Part shown: positions 23,597-36,189 of the stretch, piece by piece
How the letters are laid out: each line of letters opens with the position of its first letter
Numbering within the stretch: the first letter of the stretch is position 1
From: Ctena decussata
Taxonomy: Eukaryota > Mollusca > Bivalvia > Lucinida > Lucinidae
Direction: 5' to 3'
Length of the DNA stretch: 64,000 nt
NCBI GenBank assembly: GCA_963989385.1
Contig: OZ022508.1
Location: forward strand, 29,286,166-29,350,165
Made by a program: the position numbers and the translations under genes
The notes under the pieces: model-generated
Told to the model about the DNA's origin: nothing
Database searches by the model: none
What the model saw: only the letters and a program-made list of their open reading frames with translations

Positions 23597-24350
23597 TCTG
23601 CATAGCTTCTTATCTGCACTGTATCTCCCTAAGGGATAAGTGGATTTTGACCAAACTTGCATAGATACATTACTGGGTAAGGGGGGAAATCTGATTAGAT
23701 TTTGGTGACCTTGACCCTTTTTTTAAAAGTTCACAGGAGTTCAAAGAATGTTGAAAAATAGCTGGTTCGCTCTTCTCCAGAATGGATGGATGGATTTAAA
23801 TCAAACTTGCATAATTATATCATTGGGAGATGGAAAAGAACGGATTAGATTTTGGTGACCTTGATTCCATTTTCAAGGTTGCAAGAGGTCTAAAAATGTT
23901 GAAAATGCCTTGTCTGTCCTCTGTCTCCTGAATAGATGAATGAATTTAAACCAAACTTTCACAGATATTTTATAGAGAGATGCAAAAGAAGCGGTTCCAT
24001 TTAAGTGACCATGACCTTATTTTAAAGGTCAAAGGAGGTCAAAGAATGTTAAAAAATGGCTTGTCTGCACCATATCTCCTGAATGGATGGGTGGATTTTA
24101 ACCTATATCGCATGATATATCACTGGGAGATGAAAAAGAACTGAATACATTTTGATGACCTAAACCCCATTTTCAAGGTCACAGGAGGTCAAAGTATGTT
24201 TAAAAATGGCTTGTCTGCACCATATCTCCTGAAAGGATTCTATGTATTATGACCAAACATAGACAAGTGTATAACCGGGAGACGGAAAAGAGCTGATTGA
24301 ATTTTGGTGACCCTGCTCCTGTTTTCAAGGTCACAGGAGGTCTTTACATG
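23597..24350 (+). repeat. Five-copy tandem array, period about 148 bp
   Basis: Units begin near 23610, 23762, 23910, 24060 and 24207. Each has 'cttgtctgcaccatatctcc', 'gaatggatggatggatttta', 'gatatatcactgggagatg' and 'ttttggtgaccttgacccc' followed by 'ttcaaggtcacaggaggtca'. The last two units are the most alike. The open frame at 24297-24587 starts in the array and is not a gene by any family criterion. Confidence 0.7.
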
Positions 24351-24929
24351 GCAACATTAAGGGAAAATGATACTTCTGGGAAAGCATATGTGGGTACATC
24401 TTTTTTTTTGTCAATAACATTTCTAGTATCTAAGGCAGTGGGCAAGTCAATAACTTGCTGGAAGGAAATAAGATGCTCTCACCTACATGTGATCCCAACC
24501 GTAGAGGTCAGTGAGAAGAAGTCAACAGCCAAGGCGGAAGAAATCTTGTCAACGGCTATCAATTCACGAACAAAGCGAACCATATAGTTTTGATGGGATT
24601 CGGCTGTGGTCAACATAAACTGGCTGGAGAAGGATAGGCTCCGTTAGGCTTAATTTTGCCCAAGCTACACCATGGACAGACCTAACTTCGAACTATTGCT
24701 GGCCCTATAGTATGTACATTTGCAAATAACACCAGCAGTACGGACTAAAGTAATATCACGCGACCGTGCTAAAGTTACCATGCATCGAACAGCGGTAACT
24801 GTAGCTCTAGCTAGTTTCAAGCTTTTCATCGAAGCGCGTAATGGCCGACCACCAGAATTGAATCTGATTGGTCAGTTCTTTATATGAGGTGGGAACAACT
24901 ACAATATGAGATGAGCTAAAATTCCAAGT

Positions 24930-25450
24930 GAAGTTCTTCATGATGGCAATGACAAACAGCGCCAATGGCATCCAGAGAGAGATCAAGGTAAAAGGACAGA
25001 AGCTGGGAATGGTAAAACGCTTCTATTGCCTTGGCGCAATGTCCAAGATGATGGCTCCAAACCCGATGTTTTCTCAAGAATTGTCCAAGCAACTGCAGCT
25101 CTGACAAAGCGGAAGCCAATATAGGGAGACAACAACGTATCTCTGGGATCAAAAGTGAAACATATGCACTCCCTTGTAATATCCATATTTTGTATGCATT
25201 TGAGTCATGATGCAGGCCTTTTGGATGAGAAGCTACCGAAGTTATTGAACATCACGTATAAGGACCACGCAACAAATGAGAAAATTCTTAGAAAGACCCA
25301 AGCATCCATTTAAAAATATGATGAACCCCTGACTATTTTCAAGAAACGGAAACTGAAGTGGTATGGCCACATCTCAATGTCTTCTGGCTCAATAGCAAAG
25401 ACAATTTCTACAGGGGACAGTGAAAGGAAATAGAAGAAGAAGTACAACAG
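24930..25450 (+). pseudogene. Dead LINE fragment, post-RT region
   Basis: Read on the plus strand with frame changes, it matches the segment at 49780-50240: 'aatgacaaacagcg', 'ggcatccagag', 'aaaggacagaag', 'actgcagctctgacaaagc', 'gaagccaatat', 'ctaccgaagtt', 'aaggaccac-caa-aatgag'. This is the connector region after the reverse-transcriptase palm in animal non-LTR retrotransposons. In-frame stops and frameshifts show that it is inactive. Clade is not assignable by eye. Confidence 0.65.
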
Positions 25451-27769
25451 TTTTAGTCTAACTATAAACCTCTTCTGTTCAGGTACAAATGGACTGTTTC
25501 ATTGTTATCCGGCAGATTTAATCTGATCTTCATCAAACTTGCAAGTGAGCAGGACACCATAAAACCTCAGACAGATCCATTCAGACCAGATTTTTCATTT
25601 TATAGGTAGTTTGACCATGAGTGCAAATATGTATTTTTGTATGGCGCATAGCCTGATAAACTGTAAGATAGAAGTCTTTAACACAGACAAACAATGTAAT
25701 TTATGAAGTAGGTCGACGGTTCTTTACATATAAACCCTCTACAGTTATTGATGTTCGTCCAAGGTGGGGCTTCTGGAGTGATTTGGTTTCTAATTATCAT
25801 TGTTCGGCCGTCTTCTCGAGTCTTTGGCTATTTGTTCAGTTTCGGAAACATTGTGGCAACCTGCTGGGAAAGAGCTGACGCCTTGGTTTTTTATTATTTT
25901 TTTTGCTGGGGGCTTAATTGTTTTTGTTCCTTACCAGCCTTATTTTTAACTGAAGATGAGGAATTTTACAATATGAGTTCAAAAACATTGCCGTTTCATT
26001 TCATAAAAATACTGACATTTTTTTCAATAGTTCGTCTTTGATTTGATTGTCACCATTTTTTTAGATGAACAGAACATGCATTAACTCTACAACAACTTAC
26101 ATTCAGTCAATGCAGAGTTATTGACCTTGATAGCCAAAAATGGCCATATTTGACTTTGTCATAAGCTAGCTGAAACAAGTCGAGTTACACTAACTGATTG
26201 CAGATCACATTCATTGGTGTAGTACTTATAGTGGATGGGGTAATTAGACCCCAAAGAATATTCATTCCTTTCTGATGGCTATCAGCAGTAATAGTTCTAT
26301 TGGAATTATTTATGACTGTTTACATGCAATTATTAAACATTGACATGCATTATACATTTGCAGCTCTTAAATTTTGAGAAATTTTGAAGTTTTCAAACAT
26401 TTTGAATATAATAAAGATCACGGCTATTTATTCCATAAACATCGCTCAGATACACAGATATCTTGTTGCAATTGCTGTATGTGTGTAAGTGTAACTTTTA
26501 GGATACTCTGTAAATGAATTGTATACGTTTTCTTATTTCTTCATATTTCAGCAAAGTGTAACATACACTTTTCCTACCCTTTTGTACTAATTAAGTTCAT
26601 TTTGCTATAATTGTATGTATGTTTGATGGATGGAGGGAGTCCAAGTATGATAAGAAAGCCTACATTTCCAGGTCTTGATCAGTATATATAGTATTTCTAG
26701 ATATCTTGCATTTCGTTTCGGTAAGGTTTCTGCTAAATCATGAAATACTATATACTGTGAGGCATAATACTTTATTGTCCTTACCTATCATTTTCAATCA
26801 TTAAAGATTGCGGAGAAGGAAGGTTAATGAAATTTTAACTCACACGAGAGCACCAAAATTGGCTGGATACAGAAGGGATAGAGTCTGCTCGAAGTCTGCC
26901 CATTTCCTTCTTCTGACAAGAAGAGGGTAGGCTGGCTCTTACAGATTCTGTCTTTTTTTTTTTTTTTTTTTCCCTCTCTGTGTTAAGTCCCATTTTGGTT
27001 TCTTCATGGACTTTTTTTTTGCTTATATGTTCATGAAAGGCAGCCTGATGGGCAAATAGTTACATCCTGATATCACAGTTCCTTAATACCTGGATCTATG
27101 TCTGCTTTTTTTTAAATATATACATTGTATGTTATGCATATTTTTTTTTAATATATATGTTATGCCCATCCATCAGGTTTAGGAATACTCTTTAATTTCA
27201 AAACATTTTTATTCTGCATGCACAATGCAAAACTATTTGTTTACATGTACTTTGTAGATATGTATATTTAAATGTAACTTGTAATATCTGTACATAATTG
27301 TATAAATGAACATGTATATTATTGTATAAATGTATAACATTTCTTGAGGGCCTCATTGAAGATTAGCTGTTACATGAATATATGTATTTGCTAAATGTTG
27401 TAACCCTCTATAAATAATTATTTACTTACTTACTTACTAATTTTATATCTACATTGTGGAAAAAAAATGATTTCATACGTAAAACAACTGTTGTGCTGAG
27501 TTGTGTTAATGTCAGATAATGACTGCATAAAAAATGAAGAAATCTGTTTTGGAAGATTTTAAAAATGATGACCTTAATTGTTTCTTGTAGTAATAACGTA
27601 AACTTTAAATGTCTTTAAACGCATTGGTTTGCAGTTAAATATTTCATCGTTATCTCATACATTTAAAGGTTAAGGTATAAACAAACTTTAGAGTAAGTCA
27701 TATATTTAAGTAGACATGCTAAAAAGCAGATTTTTACCAAAGAATCATCTGACTTTTGTTAAAAAAATT

Positions 27770-28690
27770 GTTATCTCGGTTACCATGGCAACGGTTTTAA
27801 AAGACACGATACTTACTTTGTAATAGTTACATTTTGAATTAAAGTAAATTCTTACACATTTTACCAGTCATATCTTAGTCATGCTAGTTATGACTAACTA
27901 CCTGAGTTTCATATTGATTTTACAGTGCTTTATAAGTGGGTGGGGAACTTTGACCCCTTAGAATATGATTTACATTCATTTCTGAAGGTAATCAGATTTC
28001 CTGGTTCTTTCATAAGTATTCGTGAATGTTTATATGCACTTTTACACACATTTAATGCAAGCTACCAGTGCATTCCACAAGGTTTGTGAAAATTAATCAG
28101 AAAGTTTTTCACTTTTGTAAAAGTGGTGAAATTCAAATCCAATTATTTTAAAAGATACCCCCAAAACACAGATATCTAAATCTACATTTTGTTTGTGGTG
28201 ACAACTGACTTTACTCAGGTAACAGCCGCTTTGCTCTATGGTGTTGCTGACAGAAGATAAATGCATTCAAAAATGCTAAAAAATCTCATTTTTGAGGATT
28301 TGGCAAAAAACGCTGACCCTACTCTGTTTCTTTCAGTGATAAGGCAAACCCACACAGTGAAAAAGCATAAGATTTAATTTGAATATTTGCGGGATACGTC
28401 AAATATTTATAGTGTATAAACTGTACGTTTGAAAATGAAATATATATTAATAGACATTGGCTTAAAATTGTGCTAAAAACATAAATTATTTTATAAAACT
28501 ATGTGATTTTCGCTCAAAATGTGTTATACTGGTTACCATGGCAACGGTTTGAAAGAAACTGGAAATATTTTGCATGAGTTATTTTTTCATCAATACTCAA
28601 CTATACAATAAGTTTCAGCGATATCTGAGACATGTCACTTTCCACCATCTGCCTGATCCTTACACGGAACAGTACTTTTACAATGTTTAC
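27770..28690. repeat. Dispersed repeat with GTTACCATGGCAAC palindromes
   Basis: Inverted relative of 20085-21000. It holds two perfect copies of gttaccatggcaac (27779-27792 and 28532-28545), each followed by 'ggttt' and 'aaag-gac' or similar. So the unit itself is repeated about 750 bp apart. It has no coding frame. Confidence 0.6.
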
Positions 28691-29339
28691 ATTACGCACA
28701 GCCCGCCCCCTTCCCCCAATGCTGAATTACTGGAACGTTGTTACATTTAGCTGTAGCAGCTAAATGATCACAAATAGTTTTAGACCTTAAATTTGAAAAC
28801 TCCTGACAATGGGATTGTCTATTCGGCACTGTTGAACAAGATCAAATAGCCTGTCAATCATACATGTACGACAAATAATAATAATAATAAAAAACACCGT
28901 ACAAAAACATTTGTAACGTGTGCTGAGCCTGCTTGCAATTTACTTGATGATATGATCACAATATATATATAGCTATACAGACATAGTTATTTTGGGAACA
29001 AGCTGCTCACTCGGTTGGCCATATGTTCTCTGTATCTTGATTATTTGTAATCTTAGTTGTTTCCAACTATGGTTTGAGGGCTGGATTTGGATTTTGATTG
29101 TTTCAGTTCCTGGTCTTTGCATACGTTTTAATTCAATTTTCCTTGGGCTACCTTGCCAACTGATTGGTTATATAAATGATTTCACAATGATTGGAAAGTT
29201 TAAAAGAATCACAATTAATTAGTTTAAGACAAGTTAAATTACACAAAGAAGCTCAATGGTCAGCCTGAGACTCGCTGTCTCTTAGGCCTATTCTGAAACC
29301 TTAATACTAGAACTGTTTCCAAACCAGCGTTTTCAAACT

Positions 29340-29480
29340 ATCCTCAGACCTGAGACCAATGTCTCAAACCCAGTCTGACACCAACGTCTCGAACCTATCT
29401 TGAGACCAATGTCTCGGAACCTTAGCTTCAGACCAATGTCTCGAACCTTGCCTGAGACCAATGTCTCGAACTCTCAACAA
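29340..29480. repeat. Minisatellite with GAGAC..GTCTC palindromic unit
   Basis: About five units of roughly 29-31 bp share gagaccaatgtctcgaacct. GAGAC and GTCTC form a small inverted repeat inside every unit. Units are imperfect (one has 'gacaccaacgtctcg'). Confidence 0.75.
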
Positions 29481-30299
29481 CCTCCGGGGATAACAGTTCA
29501 ATTAAGATCCAAGCAGCTAATTATTGTATTTGGCTCCCCTCTCTATGACGCAGAGCATCTATAGAGAACACGGGTGTACTGTAATACATTTAATTCGGCT
29601 TAAAATCCCAATTTTTGCCGTTTTATCCCTTTAGAATAGCTGGACAGGCTTTAAGATGTGATGTGAATTGTCTGCTTGCCACAGTTCAATTGAATTGCTT
29701 CAATGCGGACTCGCGCTTTTATATTGTTCGTAGCGACGCCCTCTATGAGCGGAAACTAGCGCTATGCATAACCTGCATATTCATTACGAGCTTGCAAACG
29801 TGTGATATTTGATAAGCGTCTACAGGCTGGCCATTGATGATCACTTAATTTACTATTTCTACTTGAAATTGCATGAAAATAAATGCACATACGAACAGAA
29901 CTTTTGTCTAAATATAAATAAATGCGTTTTGGGACATCGAATAAGTACACAGTGTGTTTATTTACTACCTCTAAATATCGATTTGCCTTTCTCAATTACG
30001 GTTGGTAGGCGACTGTTAGCTTCCGGCGAAGTAGGTCCTGAGAACTTCCGCAAGAACCGAGCACTCATTCATCACACATTTTTAAAAAATCGTGTTATCT
30101 CTGGTACAGGACTATCAAATGAAGATCAACGTTCTTATCATTAACTTTTGCATTTGTGACAGAAGCTGTTTGAATATGTACTACAAAAATGAAATCATGC
30201 ATTATTTATATGCAATGGCACCACCAACAAATTAAAAATAACCCACTCATTTATATCACGATGCTCACATGGAATAATATGGAATGTATGCAATATTTT

Positions 30300-30490
30300 T
30301 GAGTCGTGGTCACGACTTATTAGAATGTTTCCTCGACTTATTAAGTCGTTTCCTTGACACGTTCTCACGACCTGTTAAGCCGTTCGGTCAGATCAGTATG
30401 TCGTTTCCTTGATTTATCATGGTGTTCCCACGACTTATTAAGTAGTTCCACCGACTCATAATCTCGTTGCCTCGACTTATTTTAGTCAAA
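30300..30490. repeat. Minisatellite with CGACTTATTAAGTCG unit
   Basis: About eight degenerate units of 20-25 bp have cgacttattaagtcgtttcc as the clearest copy (about 30334-30353). The core cgacttaTTAAGTCG is palindromic, so the array can fold into many small hairpins. Confidence 0.75.
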
Positions 30491-33400
30491 GTAAGAAAAG
30501 AAAGAAAATCAGGCAGATACAGGAAAGAAACAGCAGAAGAAGGCTAGTTTACAATCCCACGATACATGAATGCGTCATCAACCTGCATACCAAATATGAC
30601 TATCTTGCACGTTGGCAAAGACATCTTTGACGAAAAGTTTCATTATCAAATCATGGAAAGAAAGAAAGATAAAATAAACACACGAATAATAAGCTGTAGA
30701 AGGCCAGTTCGTTAACTGCGCTACAAAAAGTCATTATTAACCTGTATAACAAATATCAATATTCTCCTTAAATGGTTGCTGTAAAATATTTCATGAAACA
30801 TTGCATTATTCAAAGTAAAGAGAGAAAGAAAATCGGACAAAGTAGGTCGGGGTCACGAGTTAATGCAAATGGTCAGATTAATTCGTGGTTACGAGTTTAC
30901 AAGGTTCTCCAACTGGCCCTGGTTATAGTTGATATAATTCTAAACCAGATTTTGTATAAAAAATCCGGGACAAAAGTGACCCAAAGTCTGAAGTCTGTAT
31001 GGTACCGGAAGCATATCTAGACTTCAGTTGTATAAATACCTTCCACATGGTCAAAACCCGCACTACTTTATAGGGGTACGTGACGCTTTATTTCAAGGCT
31101 AAAACGATAGCACCCGGCCTGTACAAAGTTCTAGCATTAATTGTAGAATATAATATGTATTTAGGCACATCCTAAAAAAGGGCATGTCATTTTTAGCTTT
31201 CAGCAAGCTTCACATCTTATACTTATCTGTTCCTGGCATTGTCTTACAGACGTGCGGTGTTTCGTATTCCAATTTATGCGTTACGGTACGGGGCTTTACC
31301 TATGGTTCTGGTCGAACGTGCCCCAGCAGACGACATACAATCTCGGCGGAAACAATGATAATTTGAAAACAAAACATTTAGAAATTAAGTTTATCTTGAT
31401 AATATAGAAAGAAGAAAGCATGTTTTTCTGTTTATTTTTCTATATATTCCTTTTTGGTAAGAACCGACCGGCACTGCAGGGTTCGAAATCTTCTTAGAGT
31501 GTCATTCGTTTCGACGGCAAATAGAGTGAAACAATTCTATTTAAATATTTATTTTTTTCTCATCTCATCAACGTTTGTTTATCTGTCATGTTTGAAGAAG
31601 TGTGAAAGAAGCATAAATCAATAAATCGCTGTTGTTTTATTGTGACCGGAACTCGGAGAACGTTGTTTTCTCCGAGATTTGCAATGTTTACAAGGTAAAA
31701 GCCGTAGGGTTAGATTTTTATGTTGCTTTTCCTACGTCTTACCTATATGCCGGCTGTCCGCTGGCCCCCTCGGGGCCAGCCGACGTTGCTCCGCAACGTC
31801 AGGCAAGGCCCGTATTACAATCATGGTGTTATGTTTGCATTTTACTTTTTAATGAGCTTCGTTACTAAGTCTGCTCGATATTAGCACTTGTTGTACTATA
31901 CAAGAAGTACAGGCACAAGAGCAAATGCCTATAAATTGAGGAATACCAGCTCCTGACAGGACGCATATTCTACCTATATATTGTGTTTGTGGTTTAACAA
32001 AAGGGCTTTTAATATATATAATCTTTAATGTATACAGATACTAAGTATAGGACGTATAGAACAACTGCAGAGTTTTGTCTTTTGCTACGTTTGGCAACTG
32101 GCTTTCTCTGCAGCTACCTAATGTAGGAGTATTTGATATCCTGCAAAACCCTATTGTGTCTGCAGAATACTTGTTATGTTTGTCTATGTTTTTAGTTTTC
32201 AGGAGTGGTACAGCTTCTTGCCACTTAAAAATGCTCGATGCCGTGTTCAGGCCCACTGGAGGCGGTAATCTTATCAACGATAATCGTAAATTGGGTTCTA
32301 TTGCAAACAACCTTCCATTAAAGATTAAACCTTTCGTCCTTAAATGACTGGAATACTGTTAAAAAGAACGTACAATCGCAAGTCATCCACCCATCTCTTT
32401 TAATAAATTTGATTTAGCAACTGTTTAAATACAGTTTTTTTCTTATTTAAAATCTTTATACATAATAAACAAACTAACAGGAGCTTCTTGTTAGTACCCA
32501 ATTTATAAGCCCTCGACCAATATCGAACCTCGGGCAAGCCCGCGTTCCGATATTGGAGTCTTAGGCTGATAAATCGGGTGATCACGAAAAATACATGTTA
32601 TAATCTCTGTTTATTGATCAGTTAAGTAGTGTTAAAAAAAGATGCCTAGGAAAGGGCACAATGGCAAGGCACAAACCAAGATTTCTTTTATACTTTTCAA
32701 TGAATTATACAGTGTAGATATTTCTGGATGAAATCGAAACTGATATTCTCACTGTTTCAAACAGTGAAATTATCACTTTCGATTTCACAGTTTTCAAAAA
32801 TAGGATTGTTGGAAAATAGTCTCTTTTATTTGTTGATTAATTGACTTAACCTTATCCGGCCTGTCATAGATTACGTCACGCATGTTTGCACCTCCTTACG
32901 ACGTTAATGACGTCACTAAACGTGCCAACGCAACATTGTTAGCGCACGCGACGCCAGACTGCCAAAGTCTCCTGTAGGCATTCTTTCTTAAGAAATTTCT
33001 TGAGATTCGTTTATCAAAATTTTTTCAGTTGCAAACCTTGTTTACAACTAATATCATACCCAGTTAACAGGCTGGATGCATCGAATATGGCGAAAAACGG
33101 CTAGAAAAAAAGTTGTGTCTCCGTCGTGATGGCTAACGCATTGGAATAACCTAAATTATTGCAGTTTAAAGCATAAAAGAAACAAATTTTGACTATTTTA
33201 GTATAAGATCGATTTTTTTTTTCACTCATGAACACAAAAAGTGGTATACTGCTTTTGGTGTTCATTCGGTGAAATAAAAACCGATCTTTCACTGAAAAAG
33301 TCTAAGATCCTCTATGACATCGACGAAGAAGGGAGAAACGCAAACAACAAAACGGAGCAATATTTCTCACACCTTTGCATATATAAGATGGGCCCTCAGC

Positions 33401-34256
33401 TCATATAAGAAACCTCTATATTACATTTAGCAACATCTTTCTTATATTAGCAACCAGACTTTTTCATTTCTTGACTAAATGAACAAATTGGACACGCAAA
33501 CACCTTGGACATCCTCTTCTAGCAGATCAAGGATTTGTGACGTCACTAGACTTTAATGTTGTCACTAAAATCGGTTATGAAACGTTGCTAGTAAACTTGA
33601 CGCGCGTGACGTGAGAGGCTCAGTTGCATTTTGTTTTTGCCCTCTGGAATATAAAATAGTCAACATATTGTGTGTTCCATCTATTTTTCAGGTGCAAACT
33701 GTGTTGCTTAATTTCTGATTATCACACTGGGCTGCTCAAAATATACTTCAGATCACTGGTTAATACATTAGCAATTTCCTATTTTGAAGCCTAATCTGAC
33801 TTGAGCTCTAAAGTCAGCTAAAAGTGGGAGAAAAATAATCCATCATGAGTTAGTACATGTAGGATAGGTAGCTCCACCCTCGGGGTCAACATTTCAACCA
33901 GGGACTCGGCAAGCCTCGTCCCTGGTTGAAATTCCGACTCCTCGGGTAAGATTTTTCTGTCCTACATGGACAATCATGATAGATTGTTATAATCTATTAT
34001 AACAGACACCCCAGTATAGAGGCACTTCGCATAAATACACAAAGCATCAAGCGCATACAAAATACAGAAACAAAAACTGTATTTGTATATATTTGTCTAT
34101 TTCCGTATTTCAGTAAACCATCAGTGATAATATTTTGCAGAATATGCTTAAGGCAACCCTGGACCTTTTCAAGCAAAACGAAAAAAAATATATATATGAT
34201 ATTGCCCAGTACAATTTTCAATCTAAGAGGGTTGCTATATTTATAAAACATCTTAC

Positions 34257-34424
34257 CTATCAAAGTGCATGGTTCCGACTCATTCCACTGTGTATAATTG
34301 CAGAATATCCAACCGCTGGAGGCGCGATACCCTGTGTCACATGTAAACTCACATACTTCTAGTTTATGTCTGTAGCACGATGACGTAAGGTTTCCATTTG
34401 TGATGCTAGCTGGACAAAGAGTCG
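34257..34424 (-). CDS. Exon: sushi domain 1, six-cysteine type
   Basis: A 168-nt exon (56 residues), phase 1 to 1. The acceptor is TATGTTTCAG and the donor is ATAG|GTAAGAT. The sequence runs LCPASITNGNLTSSC, VCEFTCDTGY, then WIFCNYTQWNESEPC. It has the four sushi cysteines, the W and the G-Y pair, plus two extra cysteines (after SS and before EFTC). This is the six-cysteine layout of selectin-type CCPs and differs from the other seven sushi exons here. NLT, NYT and NES are possible N-glycosylation sites. The neighbouring DNA at 34442 onward is a foldback MITE. Confidence 0.9.
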
Positions 34425-34441
34425 CTGAAACATAAAACAGT

Positions 34442-34666
34442 TGAGATGCGACACGACAAAACCAACAAAGTGGGATAGGCGCCAAGCAAGGACTTAGATC
34501 AGCCTACACATCCCCCAAGTCTAAACAGAGTCTTTTCTGTCAGCTTGGAAGTAGGTTAGACCCTTAGCTATCCATTAAGTGCACAGCAAAAATTCAAATC
34601 AGTTTGGGTCTTTGCTGGGCGCACATGCCACTTTTTTTTTTTTTTTTTTTCGTGTCGAGGCTCGGA
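34442..34666. mobile_element. Foldback MITE, copy 1 (interrupted by T run)
   Basis: It begins tgagatgcgacacgacaaaa, passes 'ttagatcagcc' and 'gcgcacatgccac', runs into 22 Ts (about 34630-34651) and ends tcgtgtcgaggctc. It is a diverged member of the family best preserved at 55971-56208. Confidence 0.65.
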
Positions 34667-35205
34667 ATGCTCCATCACCGTCGGGTTTTATTTTATGAGG
34701 AAAATAGTGTTTGTTTCCTTAGGAAGTTAATTCCCTGTCAAAGACGTAAACTCTTTACATATTCTTTCCTTTAAGTTCTCGCTTATAAAAAGAGAGACAA
34801 ACATTACGAAGTCAGAGTGGCCTGTCATGGAAGTGTATCGATACATATTTACAAACAAATAAAACAATAAAAACTGATAATATAAAAAGTGCATAAACTA
34901 ATCTCCATGTTATTCAGCAATTAAAAAAAACCTTTGCCACATCGTATAAATTCTTGAAGGAAGAAACGCTTCAAAAATACGTCTAGTCTTAGAGGGATAG
35001 AATTTGCTCCTGAGGGAACAAATTCTTCTTTACGGAGTTGATCCAAATCGAGAAGGGAGGCGGAAATGAACACAACAGAATAGCACTCTGCAACCTGTAC
35101 ATATCATTCCTATTGACGGCCGATCAGATACAATCGACGCCTAATAAATATAGAGATTTTTAAAAGGGGACTCGTGTTTGTCGAAAAATAATTCAGAACT
35201 ATATT

Positions 35206-35295
35206 TGGGCCGCGACACAAAAAACCCACAAAAAGTGGCATGTGGGACAAGCAAAGACCCGGATTAGTCTTTCGCCTGTTTTGTGTCGCAGCTCA
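35206..35295. mobile_element. Foldback MITE, copy 2 (internally deleted)
   Basis: It is only 90 bp, from tgggccgcgacacaaaaaac to ttgtgtcgcagctca. The two arm ends are joined with 'gtggcatgtgggacaagcaaagac' between them. Confidence 0.65.
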
Positions 35296-35335
35296 TTTTA
35301 TTCAGATAACACTCTGACACATACCAGCATATAAT

Positions 35336-35573
35336 TGAGCCACGACGCGAGAAAACCAACAATGTGGTTGTGCGTCAGTGCAGACTCAGATCAGCCTGGG
35401 CGTCCGTCCAGTCTGATCAGACTTTTTGCTCAGCGCTTCAAGGCTAGCTAAGGGTCTAAGCTACTTCCATGTGGACAGTGAAGACTCTGATCCGACTGGG
35501 CGGATGCCCAGGCTGATCTGAGTCTGCGCTGGACTCACAACCACATTGTTGGTTTTGTCGTGTCGCAGCTCAA
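35336..35573. mobile_element. Foldback MITE, copy 3 (full length)
   Basis: It runs from tgagccacgacgcgagaaaa to ttgtcgtgtcgcagctcaa. The two arms pair over nearly the whole 238 bp: 'cagactcagatcagcctggg' is answered by 'cccaggctgatctgagtctg', and 'caacaatgtggttgtg' by 'cacaaccacattgttg'. No coding content. Confidence 0.85.
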
Positions 35574-36189
35574 ATACTAGAACTTGTTTTAGCGTGTCAT
35601 TTTCACTCGCCATATATAATTAGTTATGGCACGTTTGTAACCATTGGAAATTAAACCGAAAGAAAAAATATGCGTTTTTCTACGCAAAAGCACAATGTTT
35701 CACAACTATTACAGGTTGTGCTCAACTTTAACTACAATAACTGTTTCTCAAACAAATTTTATTTTTATTTGACATCGGCGCAGCTGTTATCAAATGCCGT
35801 TTGACGGCTTTGATGTGTCCATTTCATCATGGTGCCGATTTTATTTTTATTTATTTTGACGTCATTAAATCTGTGTTTGCAAGTTTGAAAGTCGACAACT
35901 GCTATAAACAGAATTAGGGGTGTATGCGACCTTGAAAATGGCATTGCTTTTATACGAAGAGTTTAATAAAACCGAGACTCCGCTCTACGTTCCTGTATGT
36001 GTTCATTGTTTTTTTCTTATGGCCAACTTGTATACAGCCTTAGATTTTATAACAATTTCAGGGTTTTATCAAGTAAATGGGTACATGGGGCATTGATGCA
36101 GGGATTTGAAAGGAAACTCGCATCACAGTTCAAAAATGTATTTAACATGTGCCTTTAGAAAACGAAACTCTGTTCTAGTTCATAATTGC

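Larger units (their letters stand above)
19898..34256. other. 14.4-kb intron of repeats and unassigned DNA
   Basis: The largest intron. Separately listed parts are the inverted pair 20085-21000 / 27770-28690, degenerate arrays at 22660-24350, LINE remains at 24930-25450, and minisatellites at 29340-29480 and 30300-30490. Elsewhere I see a T run (26951-26971), a 'cataatcattta..tacttact' AT-rich tract (27100-27430), and hairpins at 31750-31800 (ctggccccctcggggccag; gacgttgctccgcaacgtc), 32520-32560 (ccaatatcg / cgatattgg) and 33880-33950 (tttcaaccaggga / tccctggttgaaa). Several short frames exist (28992-29222, 29809-30144, 32041-32347) but none has a family signature or fitting splice sites. 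Confidence 0.5.

Noticed and set aside
22660..24350. CRISPR-like regular repetition
   Set aside because: Units are 148 bp and degenerate, with no unique spacers. The setting is a eukaryotic intron, so these are tandem-core repeats.
24297..24587. 96-residue plus-strand open frame
   Set aside because: It begins inside the last unit of the 148-bp tandem array and shows no family motif.
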